From Ceratotherium simum simum (taxonomy: Eukaryota; Chordata; Mammalia; Perissodactyla; Rhinocerotidae): a DNA stretch of 64,000 nucleotides. Both the position numbers and the translations under genes were made by a program. Below, in pieces: positions 11,851 through 23,514 of the stretch (positions are counted from its first letter, which is position 1; each line of letters begins with the position of its first letter). Location of the stretch: contig NW_004454197.1 in the NCBI RefSeq assembly GCF_000283155.1, positions 15,128,608 through 15,192,607 of the forward strand, given 5' to 3'. Under the pieces are notes generated by a model. The model had not been told where the DNA came from. It made no database searches and saw only the letters and a list, made by a program, of their open reading frames with translations.

Positions 11851-12022
11851 ACTGTGGTTCTCAACCTTGGCTGCACACTGGAATCACCTGGGGGGTCTTA
11901 AAGAACACCAGATCTCATATTGCATGCCCAGAATTTTGATTTAACTGGCCTGGGTTCTGATTTAATTTGGGTCTTAGGGGCTCCCAAAGAGATTCTAACT
12001 TGCAACCAAGACTGAGAACCAT
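11851..12022 (+). repeat. hAT-type MER5/MER3-like non-autonomous DNA transposon
   Basis: The ends are inverted: ACTGTGGTTCTCAACCTTGG on the left and ACCAAGACTGAGAACCATT on the right. The interior has CACACTGGAATCACCTGGGG, typical of the MER5/MER3 group of hAT-Charlie elements. It is about 170 bp, non-coding and old. Confidence 0.75.
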
Positions 12023-12159
12023 TCAACTAGAGATAAGACCTAGCATGCCCTGGAGGTCAGATTGCAACAAAAAACCCAGGAGCAGCCTTGTATACAAAAT
12101 GAATTGAAAGATGTAGCTAATTCTCGTCAGCAACATATCTTATTTGGAATTCTGCATGA

Positions 12160-12545
12160 GGGATTCGTCTATTCTCCCATTTATTTATTTATTCAATCAT
12201 TTATATCAGTATGCATTCATGGATATTTATTTTATATTTTGGGTTATAATCCAATACTACTTTTGTTGCTCAAATTGCTCCGCTTTAGCCATTGGGAGTT
12301 CTTTCAGCTGGCTTCTGTGTCCCTTTGACACTGCCAGCATTGTGGGGTTTCACTTATTTTTTTGTTTTTCAGTACTTCTTTACTTTCTGGTACCACAAGA
12401 TACTCCAGGCTTATCTTGTACATTTTTTGCCCCAGTCCTAGGGACAAGCAATTTCTCCTAGGGGCCCTGGTTCCTTTTATTGAAGAATGGTATTTGCAAC
12501 CAAGATCTGAGAGGTAGGTGTAATTTTTATATCCTGCTACACTAC
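12160..12545 (-). repeat. old L1M 3' UTR fragment, antisense
   Basis: Landmarks such as CACTGCCAGCATTGTGGGG, TCCAGGCTTATCTTGTACATTTT, CCCCAGTCCTAGG and GGTTCCTTTTATTGAAGAATGGTATTT…AACCAAGATCTGAGAG belong to the old L1M 3' region. Overlapping short open frames on both strands here are not genes. Confidence 0.65.
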
Positions 12546-13469
12546 AAAAAAAAAAAGACCCAAATAAAAAAGCTATTAGAGTCTCCAGGGCTAATGACCC
12601 CCAACTGGCATGTATCCAACCTTGGAATCCTTTCCTGGCTGTTCTTTGAGAGTCAGGGTTGGAGGCTGTCCTGACCACCACCTGTTTGGTGGCCTTCCTT
12701 CAGGTGAGTGCCAGCCTGGCTCTGGTGGGCACTGAAAAAACTACCAAACGATAACGTATAAATTCTCAAAGAGAGGAAAGTACAGGTGCGCAGAGGAGGG
12801 AAAAACTAATGCAGTGGGGAGAAGCTGGAAGAAATTTCAAGCCTTGAGAGCAGCTGAGGAAGTGCTGCTTGAGAGCAGACACTATGGCTGTCATCTTTTA
12901 GACCCCATGCTCTTGGTACTCCTAACTCCCAATCTGTTGCCTAGCCCACAGCAGACCCCCATCAGTACTGGCTGATGGTCCCACTTCACTGAGTTCAGAG
13001 CAGCCCACAGAATATTAGCAGAGCCCTCAAGTTGGGAAGCCCAACGGTAGTTCTCCAGCCCTGCTGCTTGTTCTAGGAGGAAGAATCCTGTGAAGTTTCT
13101 GATGCCTAAGAGTTTATTCTGTGTGTCTTCTAGGGATTTCTGAACCATCCTAGGTGGCATCTCAGCTCAAAGCAGCATTTGGGAGATTACCTCGGGGGTG
13201 AAGTCATCAAAGGGGTCCTCGAGTCAGCAGTGCAACTCGATGAGTTCTGAGAGTGGGCTGGACTAATGGGGTGAGGAGGGGGACAGAGAAGAGAGAAGAA
13301 AAGGCCCTGTCCCAGGGGTGTGGCAGTCTCCAGAGCTGAGACAAACCCAATGAAGACAAAGCTTAGGAGGCAGCAATGGGCTACCTCAGAAGATTTAACC
13401 AGTTGCTTGGCAGTTGGGAAGTGATGGCTGCTGGCTGTGGTGGAGGGAAAGACCTTCGTTGATGCAAAA
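12546..13469. other. intergenic gap, nothing recognised
   Basis: Moderate-GC sequence with short chance frames on the minus strand. No domain, splice pattern or repeat that I can name. Confidence 0.5.
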
Positions 13470-14590
13470 TAACCAATAAGCATTCTATAGTTAAGAGAAA
13501 TAAGGTGAATTTTACTTGAGCCAGAGCGAGGATTATAACCCCGGAAGGCCTTAGAAAGCGTTCCAGAGAAGCATGGTTTTCAGTATAGTCTTACATGTTT
13601 TTAGAACAAAGAACATACATAAAACACACCCAGGATACATTTTCATCAAAGTTTCAAAGAGGTGTTCAGTTGCAAATTAGCAGGTCAACATGACCCTGAG
13701 GTCAGGAAAGGGACTAATCCAGGCATTAGGAATAGGGCATAGGAGGGGAAGTGTGCATTCAGTGCATGCTTTACTTTAATGGTTGAGCAGATGTACAATA
13801 TATGTTTGATAGGCCATAAGTCAGGCTTTTTAGTTCAAGCCGAATCAGTTTCGAACCCGAATAGTTACCCCATATACCTCAATATGTGAAAATCTCTTGT
13901 CACTTTCAAGGAGTGGAGCATTCCTGTAGGCAAGCTCACTTCTAGCAGAAACACTGAAGCTGGATAGCCCAGTGCCTGCTGGGGAATAACAAGAAGGCCA
14001 GCTTGGAAGGAGAAAGGGGGCTAAGCAGGGAAGTGGAGTCTGGGAAGGTTCCGGAACACGATTTTTAAACATGGGCCTGGATATATTTCATGGCCTAGAT
14101 CCTGAATCTAGGTGCCTTAAAGAGAAAACCACAGGCCCTAAGTGGCGTCACTTGTGCTAAAGCCCATGATACCAAACCTAGACTTAATATCTGACCTCAC
14201 TGCACTTTCAACCTTGCCCAGAAGTGCAATCTTAATCAACCAGTCTAGAATTTTCTGGTCTGTGCCAATGAGATCATCTGTCACGTGGGCCCTCTCCGTC
14301 TCTCCTCTCCTTCAAAAGAAGAGGCAGTCTACATGATAAAACTGTTGCCCTTCCCTTCCCCCCAAAAAACAAGGTGACTTGGCCTGAAACAATACCTTTT
14401 CTTTTGTTGATATCTTCCTATCCCTATCTTCTTTCTGACTATAAAAACTTTCCATTTTGTACAACTCCTGGGAGCGCCCTTGTGTTTATTAGATGGGATG
14501 CTGGCTGATTCATGAATAGCTTAAAGCAAGCCAATTAGATCTTCAAATTTACTCAGTTGAATTTTGTCTTTTAACAGTGCAAAATTGGCA
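13470..14590. repeat. degraded ERV-like sequence with LTR end
   Basis: The segment starting at about 13,480 (GAGAAATAAGGTGAATTTTACTTGAGCCAGAG) and the end at about 14,370-14,590 look like ERV LTR sequence. The end includes a TATAAAA-type box (CTATAAAAACTTTCC at about 14,440), CTCCTGGGAGCGCCC, then TTAGATGGGATGCTGGC…GCCAATTAGATCTTCAAATTTACTC. No retroviral open frame is present. Family and exact borders are uncertain; it may be one LTR plus adjacent fragments. Confidence 0.5.
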
Positions 14591-14929
14591 GATCGTGTGC
14601 GTTTTTCAGGGCACAGAGTTAACAACACATTCATTTCTCAAAGACTGAGACTACTGCGTCTCTGCAGCGTCAGGAGACCACTGCGGATTCTAGGCAGAGC
14701 CAGATAAAACTGGAAGCTGCCTGGGATCAGACCTCACAGTTTATCAACGGGGCCTGAGGTCGCGTAGCCCTTAGCTCACTGGTGCCTACTGAAACCCTTG
14801 TGGGAGGGACGAGGGGACTGGTATAATTGTGCTTTTACCCAAACTCACACCTCATTCCCTTTCCACAATCCTAGGGGTCCTCTCAGAGGTATCTCCGTGA
14901 TTCCTGAGAATGGGGTGCATAGCCTGAGT

Positions 14930-16410
14930 GAGTACGGGAGACCCTGCGTGCATTCATCCTCCAGGGGAGACCCAGGACCCTGTCCCGAGGGAGGTCAAGG
15001 CCTGGGGAAGCCGAGGGCGCACACAGTTCACTATAATTGCAACTACAACTTCGTAGAGGCTGTCAGCGGTCGCTGTGGGGGGAGGGGGCAGAGAAGAGGC
15101 CACGGGCCCGGAGGCCTCGGGTTTGCTGTGTCTTTCAGCTTCAGCCGATCAACTTCAGCAGGACCGAGGAAGCAACGCAGACGTGAGCGCGGGAGGAAGC
15201 GGAGCGCAACAAAGAAGTGCTGGAACCGCGCATCTGGCGGCAGAGACCCCTGTAGCGCGTGGCGTGGCGGGGTGGGCACTGCAGCCGGTGACGAGCAACT
15301 AGGCGGCCTCGGGCGCCCGAGGCCCGCTCTCACCGGCAGTTCGCGCCCACACTTCCTTCCTCGGGCTGCGCAGGCCGCACCTCCATGGGACGCAGAGGCG
15401 GGAGGCGCACAAGTGCGAGGTGTCCGCCTCGTCGGGGCTGGCGCAGTGCCCGTCGTTGCTAGCCCTTTTGGACTCAAAAGCCTCAGAGAAGGAGATCAAA
15501 GCCGAGGTGGGGGTGGACGGGCCAATCTCGCGACCGCTAGCCCGTCCCCAGCGGCTCCCAGCACGGCGCAGGACCGCAGAGCCGGCGCGCCCGGGCGAAG
15601 GCGGCCGCCGAACGTTCTCTGGCCGGCCGGACCGGCCTTCGCTCATCGCCGGGAATTCGCTCCCGGGCCGCAGCCCGACAGCCCCGCGGAGCCGCCGGGC
15701 CATCCAAGAGTCCGGGAAGTGGCCTCGAGGTCATCGGCACAACAAAGGCAGCCCCAAGCAGGGCCTTCTATCTTGTAAATATCGGGTCCCGCCCCGGGCA
15801 AAGTGGAGCCCCGGGGGAGGAGCAGCCCGAGCCACCCTGGCCCCCTCCCCGACAACTCCGCAGCGCATTCATTTGAAATGTTAATGTTTTGAAGCTTCCC
15901 TCTGGGCCCGGATCTGTCTCCTTACAAGCGGACTGAAGCCTCTGGGATTAATAAACAAACTGGCATTTGGCTTGGGTGGGAACTGGGTATACATTTGCTG
16001 GTCTAAAAGAGAGAGTTAGATGTAAGTAGACAAACGTGGGTAAATCATTACAAAGCCCCGGCCACTCGCTTTAAAAAGACTCCTTTGTGCACCGATTCCA
16101 GGAGTTGGAGTTCCCAATCAACAGACCCTTATCCGCACCCTCCAGGCCGGCGCCGCCTCCCGTCCCGGCGCAGGCGCGGAGGAATCCAGGTCACAGGTGG
16201 AGGCGGGGCGGGGCTGCGCTCGGGCGGAGCCAAAACCAGGCCCCGCCCAGGGCCTGCGGGGCCGCGGCCCCGCCGGCAGCTCCGCCGCCAGGTGGCCGCT
16301 GGGACGCTGGATGTCCTCGGCTAGCCCTGACCATAGCGAAGTTGGGTGTCTGTGGCTGATAGGCCTGAGCCTAACACGCCCGGACACCGCGCCCGGGGAG
16401 GACACAGGGG
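14930..16410. promoter_or_regulatory. orphan CpG island about 10 kb upstream of WAPL
   Basis: GC- and CpG-rich sequence, densest at 15,060-15,860 and 16,140-16,400, stands out from AT-rich surroundings. It contains GC boxes (GGCGGGGCGGGGC at about 16,202; CCCCGCCC at about 16,242) and a CTCF-like core at 16,285-16,296. Between the two dense parts (about 15,870-16,080) is an AT-rich segment with a FOX-like AATAAACAAAC and an NFI-like TGGCATTTGGC. A 326-codon open frame spans the GC-rich part but is Arg/Pro/Gly/Ser-rich without a domain, and other frames are equally open, as expected by chance. It is probably a promoter of a non-coding transcript or a distal regulatory element. Confidence 0.75.
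16285..16296 (+). promoter_or_regulatory. candidate CTCF-binding core
   Basis: CCGCCAGGTGGC fits the CTCF core pattern CC(A/G)(C/G)(C/T)AG(A/G)(G/T)GGC at every position and is followed by CGCTGG. The match is by eye without a scored matrix, and short GC-rich motifs are common in CpG islands. Confidence 0.5.
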
Positions 16411-16529
16411 TGTCAGCAGGTGATTTTTAAAAGCCTGGGCATGCCCTGCCACGGCCCACGTTTGACAATTTGTCGGGTTACTGCCAAAATATTGTCAAGT
16501 CGGATCCCTTGCCCACCTAGCTGCCAGCG

Positions 16530-16640
16530 ATGATAATAGTACCCGCGAACACTTTGGGAGCGCTGACACTCTGCCAGGAACTGTTCCAAGCCCTTCACAT
16601 GGATTAATCTGTCATGAGGCGACACAAGTCACAGACTTGC
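16530..16640 (-). repeat. MIR fragment
   Basis: The run GATAATAGTAC … CTGCCAGGAACTGTTCCAAGCCCTTCACATGGATTAATCTGTCATGAGG matches the MIR 3' part in reverse orientation. Confidence 0.6.
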
Positions 16641-18559
16641 CTCTTTCTAGAGCAGGTACATAACCTGCTCTCCATCCGTCCTTGTGGGATGAGAGCAAAT
16701 TGGGGCATGCGCCCTCACTGGATATTTGTGCAGGTGTGACTCCAAGGGCCCGGGGCTGATGTGTGCTGGGGAAGAGCTGCAGAAGTCACCAGGGCACCAT
16801 CGTGGTCCTGGAACTCTGCCAGGCCCACACAATTCTCCAACTTTAACGTTCTTTGATCCACTAAATCCTCCAAGCAGGCGCTGCCTGGTCTTCCAAAAGC
16901 TTTTGCCTCAAGCTGGGAAAACCCAATAGAGGAATGATCATTTTTCAACCATGGGAGCCAACAACACTCATACATAATAAAGCAAGTCACACAAAGGACA
17001 GAATTCTTTCCCACTCTCCTGGGAGAGGCCCCTCTGCCCAGGGAATCTTCAGAGCTGCCCAAACTACCCAAACCATGGGCCAGGCTGAGGTGTATACAGA
17101 GGGGTGGAGGCTCACTGAGGAGCCCTCCTACCCACAAAAAGGCTGGAGTTTGTCCCTTGAAGAAATTCCAGCCCAGATTATTTATAAGCATTTCTTAGAA
17201 ATCCCAATGTCTCCTTTTTCTCTGCCCCAAGGACCAGTTGTGGACACCCTGGGCCAGTTGAGGGACATAGGGAAGGAAGAACAACTTATAGTTCCTTCCC
17301 AATGGGCAGGGTGGGAAGCTTGTACACCTGGTTAAGACAAGGCGCTGTGGCCTTGAGTTGGTGTAGAAGCCTGGCCTTGAACAGGCTGTCTGTCCCTCTA
17401 CCTTCAGTGCTCACAGATACACGAACTCCTCCCAGGTCTGCTATCCCTTCCTGCAGGCGCTAGACCATTCCTCACTCTAACCTGGCCTGTTCCTCTAAAC
17501 ACTCCTGAGGTCTCAACCAGATCCTTATTCCTCCAGGCAGCTCCGGATCTCTGGCTTGAAAGCACAGCAGGAGGATGGAGTTCTTCCATCTAGCTTGATA
17601 TTTTGGGCCCAGGATAGCACATACTTCATGCCTGTGACCTTTGGAGAAAGATGCCTGTTAAGTAGCTGGGTGACCTTGGGCAAGTCATTTACTTTGTCCA
17701 GTGTATTCCTTAAGTTTCCTGAAGTGGTCCCATAATTGAACACCCTGAAAAGCAGAAGGGGAAATCTGCATTGTAAACTCAGCACCTGGAAGCCTGTTCA
17801 CCTGTGTTCTCACGTGCTCCCTGGAGGCTCCACAATATGACTGTACAGAGAGGTTAATGTCATTGCCACACTGTCATCTGCCCTGGAAGTTAAGTACCTG
17901 AAACCAAATCTCCCTGGCATCCTGGCTTGGGTGAGCAGCAGTGAGAGGCAGATTGGCTTTCAGGGCAGGTGACAGCCCAGGGGCCTCTCCTATTGTCGTA
18001 GGCAGGCGGTCAGCTAACACCACCTCGCTGCTGGGATGGATCTTGCTCCCAGCAAGGTATCCCACTGCCTCCTGCCTAGGTGAGACCAAGCAGATCTTCG
18101 CTGACACTCAATAGCCTTGTTCTGCTTCCACTGTTTCCATCTCAAGGATATTAATCTTAGCCGGCCCACTGCTATCAGAATTTTTTTTTTCAACATTTCC
18201 AAAGTTAGTATATACACTCATCATATCCATTTCCCAAACTTACTAGAAAGAGGCATGAAATGCCAGTATGACCAAGATGCCATATGCCCGATTTTCTATA
18301 CCTACTTTTAATTTGGAGCCTATGGAAACAAGGAAGAGGATGATTGACTTATACGGGAGGGTATATGACTCATGATCAAGTTCCACAAGAGGAGAGGGAG
18401 GATGTTCCAGGCAGGGGACTGCATGAGTTCCACAGTGGAGGCTTGAGTAGCTTGGTACAGCTAGAGAGGAGAGGAGGGGGGAAATGAGGGTGTGGTAAGG
18501 TGGCAGACAACTGTAAATGCCAAAGGATATGAACTTATTTCTCCGTAGACAGTGGGAAG
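16641..18559. other. intergenic gap with a small MIR-like piece
   Basis: No gene seen. A MIR-like core (GGGTGACCTTGGGCAAGTCA, + orientation) lies at about 17,665-17,700. The short open frames overlap in several frames and show no family. Confidence 0.5.
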
Positions 18560-18639
18560 TCACCAAGGTTTTTTTAAAAGAGGGAAGTTGTTTATTAAAT
18601 TTATGTTTTGGAAATATTCTGGTGGCTGTACAAGGGTGA

Positions 18640-19090
18640 ATTCACTTTTTTAAACAGGCTTTTTTAGAACAGTTTTAGGTTTGTAGAAAAATTGAGCATA
18701 TAGTACAGAGTCCCCATATACCTCCTTCCCCACCCCCACAGTTTATTATTAATGTCTTACATTAGTGTGGTGTCTTCATTACAATTAACGAACCAACACT
18801 GATATACTGTTAAACCCATAGTTTACCTTAAGGTTCACTCTCTGTGTTGTACAGTTCTCTGGGTTTTGACAAATGCATATCATGTATCCACCATTACGGT
18901 ATTGGTATCATACAGAATCATTTCACCGTCCTAAAAAATCCCCTGCGCTTCACCTATTCATTACTCCTCCGCCCTCCTCCTAACCCTTTGGCAACCACTG
19001 ATCTCCAGAGTATTCCCTTTTCCACAACATCATGTACTTGGAATAACATAGCATGTAGCTTGTTCAGACTGGCTTCTTTCTCTTAGTAAT
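18640..19090 (-). repeat. old L1 (L1M) fragment, antisense
   Basis: On the plus strand: TTAGAACAGTTTTAGGTTTGTAGAAAAATTGAG, CCCATATACCTCCTTCCCCACC, TTCATTACAATTAACGAACCA, GGCAACCACTGATCT and TCATGTACTTGGAATAACATAGCATGTAGC. This is the usual antisense look of the L1M ORF2 end and 3' UTR. Confidence 0.75.
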
Positions 19091-19224
19091 ATGAATTTAC
19101 ATATGAATTTAATATGAATTTCCATGTTTTTTTGTGGCTTGATAGCTCATTTCTTTTGGTAAGTTTATTTTTTATATTTTCCTTCAACAAGTATGTATTG
19201 AGCTTCCATATCAGTGCTGTCCAA

Positions 19225-19507
19225 TAGAAATATAATGCAAGGGGCTGGCCCAGTGGCATAGTGGTTAAGTTCACACGCTCTGCTTTGGCAGCCTGGGGTT
19301 TGCAGGCCTGGATCCTGGGCACAGACCTACGCACTGCTTATCAAGCCATGCTGTGATGGCGTCCCACGTACAAAATAGAGGAAGATGGGCACAGGTGTTA
19401 GCTCAAGGCTAATCTTCCTCAGCAAAAAGAGGAGGATTGGCAACAGATGTTAGCTCAGGGCCAATCTTCCTCACCAAAAAAAAAAAAAAAAAGAAATATA
19501 ATGCAAG
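19225..19507 (+). mobile_element. ERE3-like SINE
   Basis: The SINE starts at 19,241 (GGGGCTGGCCCAGTGGCATAGTGGTTAAG) and has the TTTGGCAGCCTGGGGTTTGCAGG head variant, a CAAAATAGAGGAAGATGGGCAC middle, two GTTAGCTCA blocks and an A tail. The duplication AGAAATATAATGCAAG flanks it (about 19,226-19,241 and 19,492-19,507). Confidence 0.93.
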
Positions 19508-19631
19508 TGGCAAATGTACTTTTTCTAGTAGCCACATTAAAAAGGGTAAAAAGAAACAGATGAAATTAATTTTAATAATATATTCTACTTAATATATTCA
19601 AAATATTATCATTTCAACATTTAATCAGTAT

Positions 19632-19872
19632 AAAAATTGATACTTTAGGGCCGGCCCCGTGGCTTAGTGGTTAAGTGAGCGCGCTCCACTGCTGGCGACC
19701 CGGGTTCGGATCCCGGGCTCGCACTGACGCGCTGCTTCTCCGGCCATGCTGAGGCCGCGTCCCACATACAGCAACTAGAAGGATGTGCAACTATGACATA
19801 CAACTATCTACTGGGGCTTTGGGGGGAAAAAATAAAAAAAATCTTTAAAAAAAAAAAAAAATTGATACTTTA
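19632..19872 (+). mobile_element. ERE1-type SINE
   Basis: The SINE starts at 19,648 (GGGCCGGCCCCGTGGC). It is a near-consensus ERE1 with the CAACTATCTACTGGGGCTTTGGGGGG tail and an A run to about 19,856. The duplication AAAAATTGATACTTTA lies at 19,632-19,647 and again just after the A tail (to 19,872). Low divergence and an intact duplication suggest a fairly young insertion. Confidence 0.95.
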
Positions 19873-20234
19873 TATTCTTTTTCTTTGGTACTAAGCCTTT
19901 GAAACCCAGTGTGTATATTATATATTCAAGACATCTCAAGTTGAACTAGCCATGTTTCCAGTGCTCCGTGGACACCCATAGCTGGACAGTGCAGTGCTGT
20001 GCTGGGTGCCAAGGACAGAACAGGGACCAGGATGCACAAGGTCTCTGCCTTCACAAAGTTGACAGTCTAGTGTGGGAGACAGGTAAGAAAGAAGTAAACA
20101 AACAATTCTGGAGAGTGATAAGTGTTACTGAGAAAATAATATACCAGGATTATATAGACTGGGAAGCTGATTTAGATTGCCTGGGTAGTTAGGAAAGCCA
20201 ATCTGAGGCTGAGACCCAAATGAGGAGGCATTAA

Positions 20235-20742
20235 CCATCAATTATCTATTGCCACAATAATGCTGTATAACAAACCATTCCAAAATTCAGAAGCTTAACT
20301 TAGTAACTAGTTATTATTGTTCATGTGTCTACAAGTTAGCCGGGCAGTTCTGGTCGCAGGTGGGCTCATGCATCTGTGGACAGCTACAGGTCAGGCAGGT
20401 GGCTATACTGATCCTGGCTAGGCTTGCAATGTTGGGGTCTGCTGGCTGTTGACGGGTGTAGGATGACCTCAGCTCTTTTCCATGTGGCTTCTCATCCTCC
20501 AGCAGGCTAGCCCAGGCTTGTTCTCATGGTGGAGGCAGGGATCCAAGAGAGAATGTGGAAGCCTTCAAGTTTTCTTAAGGCTCAGGTTCAGAACTACATC
20601 ACTTCTGCCACATTCTCTTGGCCATCAAAAGTTACAAAGCCAGCCCAGTTTCTGGGAGGAGCTGCAAAGTCACATTGCAAAAGGTGTGCATTCAGGGAGG
20701 AAGGGAAAATTTGGGTGATTTTTGCAACTAATCTTCCATTAT
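20235..20742 (-). repeat. MaLR-like LTR, antisense
   Basis: The plus strand reads ATCTATTGCCACAATAATGCTGTATAACAAACCATTCCAAAATTCAGAAGCTTAA, then CTCATCCTCCAGCAGGCTAGCCCAGGC, GGGAGGAGCTGCAAAGTCACATTGCAAAAGG and a TTTGGGTGATTTTTGCAACTAATCTTCCA end. This layout is shared by MaLR-type LTRs in reverse. Subfamily uncertain. Confidence 0.6.
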
Positions 20743-20759
20743 ACTTAAAAAGCTTTCAA

Positions 20760-20965
20760 CTCCACCAGGAAGTTATAACAATGCTAAACTTGTATGTGCC
20801 CAATAAAATATCCTCAAAATATAAAAACAAAAATAGAACTATAGGGAGAAATTGACAAAATTACTCTTATAGTGGGAGGTTTCAATGTACCTTGTGCAAT
20901 TATTGATAGGCCAGGCACACACAAAAAACTAGTAAAGATATAGAAGAGTTGAACATATTTAGGAG
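20760..20965 (+). repeat. old L1 ORF2 (endonuclease) fragment
   Basis: Translation in + gives LNLYVPNKISSKYKNKNRTIG followed by a frameshifted SGRFQCTLCNY-like part, resembling the endonuclease region of old L1 ORF2. Non-functional. Confidence 0.55.
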
Positions 20966-20984
20966 GTATGCAGTCAAAAATATT

Positions 20985-21530
20985 TATGGCACACTTTCTG
21001 CATGTAAGGTACGATTCTAGGTGTGCTGGGCATACAGCAGTGAACAAGTCAACAACCCCTGTCCTCACAGAGTTTATATCCTAGTAGAAGGAAATAGATA
21101 ATAAACAAGTTAATATGTAAAACAAACATGATGACTCCTACGGAGAAAAATAACAGGGAAAGAGATAGGAAGGGCTGGGATGGAAAAGTGGGGGGTTTAA
21201 TTTAAATAGCATCAGGGTAGGCACTACTGAGGAGACATGTGAGTGAAGACCTGAAAGAGGCAAGGGAGTGAGTCCTGTGCATATCTCCAGGACTAGTGGA
21301 GGGAACAGCATGTACAAAGGCCCTGAGGCAAGAGCTCGTTTGGCAGGTTCTAGAAGTAGACAGAAGCAGGCTTGGCAAAGTGGGAAAGAATAGGGATAGG
21401 AGTAGTCAGGGGCCAGATCATGCAGGGCCATGATAAGGATTTTGGATTTTAGTCTTGGTGATGGGAAGCTCCAGGAGGGTTTTTGTTGGGGGGGAGGGGT
21501 ATCATAGAGCATTAGGGGTGAGGACCCTGG
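20985..21530 (-). repeat. L2 LINE fragment, antisense
   Basis: The plus strand carries GTGTGCTGGGCATACAGCAGTGAACAAGTCAACA, CTCACAGAGTTTATATCCTAGTAG, AACAGCATGTACAAAGGCCCTGAGGCAAGAGC, CAGGGGCCAGATCATGCAGGGCCATGATAAGGATTTTGGATTTTAGTCT and GGGAAGCTCCAGGAGGGTTTT. These are reverse complements of well-known L2 3' segments. Confidence 0.85.
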
Positions 21531-21904
21531 GGAGAGGAGTGCTGTTTCGAGACAAGGGTTAGAGGTTGCTGGGTACCAATCCTTGTCAGGCAACATGTCC
21601 CCAAGGAATTTCCCTTGCTTTGTCGTTCAACTACCTAGACAGCAGTTTATTGCCCAAAGGATGTCACTATCTCTGGAGAACATATTCCAATTATCCTGGA
21701 AAACAAGGTAATTGGGTTTATAGTCGTATTCATCTTCTCAATTCTCAGAATGAAAACCTACCCAAAGCCAAGAACAAAAGGTTACTCCAGACAGCCCTCC
21801 CCTTCCCACTGGGAAAACCATCAACAATTTATGGAGCCACTGGTTATGTGAAACTCTTGTTAATTTCAAGTCACTTTCAAGTCTTACATAAAAGAAGGTG
21901 TATT

Positions 21905-22250
21905 TATTCAACAAATATTTATTCAGCACCTACTATGTGCCACACACTCTTGGAGGCGGCAGGGATACAGCAGAAAACAAGGCAGGCAAAGATTCTTGGC
22001 CTCACTGGGAAGAGAAACACATAAGAGAAACACACAAACATGCGACATGTTAGATGAGGAGATAAATGCCCTGGAGGAAAATAAAGTAGGAATAGTGAGC
22101 ATTTGGGAGTGGTGGTGTTGCAATTTAAAATAGGCTGGTCAGGGGGAGATTACTTGAAAAGCCTTATCTGCCCAGTAAGGGCAGAGCAGAGAGAAGGGCT
22201 GGGGAGTGTCAGAGACACAAGGGCAGGGCCTGGTCCACATCCCATAGGGC
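21905..22250 (-). repeat. L2 LINE 3' fragment, antisense
   Basis: Begins ATTCAACAAATATTTATTCAGCACCTACTATGTGCCACACACT, the reverse complement of the L2 3' end, followed by AGGGATACAGCAGAAAACAAGGCAGGCAAAG and further L2-like sequence. Confidence 0.8.
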
Positions 22251-23514
22251 ATTGTAACACAACCACTACAACGTACAAGTGTGTGATTTATAATTTTATT
22301 CCGCATTCTATGACAAGGAAAATTTTCCAGTAGCTAATGTGGTCATTTCTGACTTGTAGTTCTCTGAACTGAATTTTATAAGGTGTAATACATTTTACTA
22401 CACTTTATCAGAAAAAGACTAAACAGCTCTATTTAGCAGCTCCAGTTCTGACAGTTTCCACCCCTGGGCTAGAACGATGGCACAACAGTGGCAGAACAGA
22501 TGCTTCTACTAGTTTTCTCTGCAGGATTTTTTTCTTTTTAGCTAAAGAAAAGTGAGTCCACCTGAGTGGTACTCAAGGTCCTGGGGATTCTGCCCTCCTC
22601 CAGGCAGCATACAGGAGTGCAGCCTGCAGCATCAAAGGGTACAAGCTTGGCTCAGATCCATGATTTCAGTTTTTGGTATAAATACGACAATTAATGGGAA
22701 AAAAATCAGACATCTGAGAGCTTGCACAGAGGCATTCTAGCAAACCAAAAAGCATCTACTGGCTGGCTACCTGGTGTGTGTGTGTGAAGCAGACTGGAAT
22801 GAAGTGAAGAGAACCAATCTAGGGGGTGGGGGTGGAGGATGGGCAGGTGGTGGAGTATAAGCTGAGAGAACTAGGAAAACAAAAGCAACAAAATAAAAAT
22901 AACACAAAAAGTTGCTTGCCCATGCGTTATCCATACTGGAGTCCAGTTTGCTTACTCTGGTGTGGAAGTCAGGGTCAAGGCAAGGGATAAGGGTGGCGCT
23001 CTCAGGGCATTTGCTTGCCTCAGTGGAACCGGGGAGGTAAAGGGTAAAGGTGGTGGTACAGCCTGCAGGCTGAGTTGGAACTTCCTCCAGGAGGGGCCCT
23101 AGAGTCGGCAGGCTCTCCACCTGTCTTCAGCGTGGGACACATGAGGTTGACACGCCTAGTGGAGCTCTGCTTAGTATTCACATATTAAGTTTCCACAGAC
23201 TAAACATACACACTTCTTTACTTTTCAAATCATGTACCATTTTCTACAAGAGTCAAGAGTGTCTATAAGTAATAATGAATATCCAATGTTTAAAAAACAA
23301 TTTGATTCCCTCATTAGTGACAATACCTTGAGCAGATGCCAATCTCTCCATTTTCTCACCTGTAAAACAGGGATAACAGGCAGGGATGCAAATGAAGCCT
23401 TCCGGAAGAGCCTGGCATCACACCTGATGCAGAGTAGGTTCTTCATGTTCTCCCCCTCCCCCATCCTAATGAAAAAGATTAGATTGCTGTCAAATGTTAC
23501 AGGTATACTTTAAA
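22251..23514. other. intergenic gap with a MIR-like piece
   Basis: No gene seen. A MIR-like segment in + orientation (CTCCATTTTCTCACCTGTAAAACAGGGATAACAGG) lies at about 23,340-23,440, and a short GT run lies at about 22,772-22,786. Confidence 0.5.

Larger units (their letters stand above)
19212..20000 (+). repeat. non-autonomous DNA-transposon-like repeat, split by two EREs
   Basis: The ends CAGTGCTGTCCAATAGAAA (19,212) and AGCTGGACAGTGCAGTGCTG (to 20,000) are imperfect inverted copies. The interior has TCTAGTAGCCACATTAAAAAGG, ACAGATGAAATTAATTTTAATAATATATT and GACATCTCAAGTTGAACTAGCCATGTTTCCAGTGCTC, a common mammalian MER-type element. Family name not assigned. Two SINEs are inserted in it. 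Confidence 0.6.

Noticed and set aside
14798..15778. 326-codon open frame in the orphan CpG island
   Set aside because: Composition is Arg/Pro/Gly/Ser-rich, no domain is visible, and several other frames on both strands are also open over the same DNA. Stop codons are rare in GC-rich sequence, so this is expected by chance.
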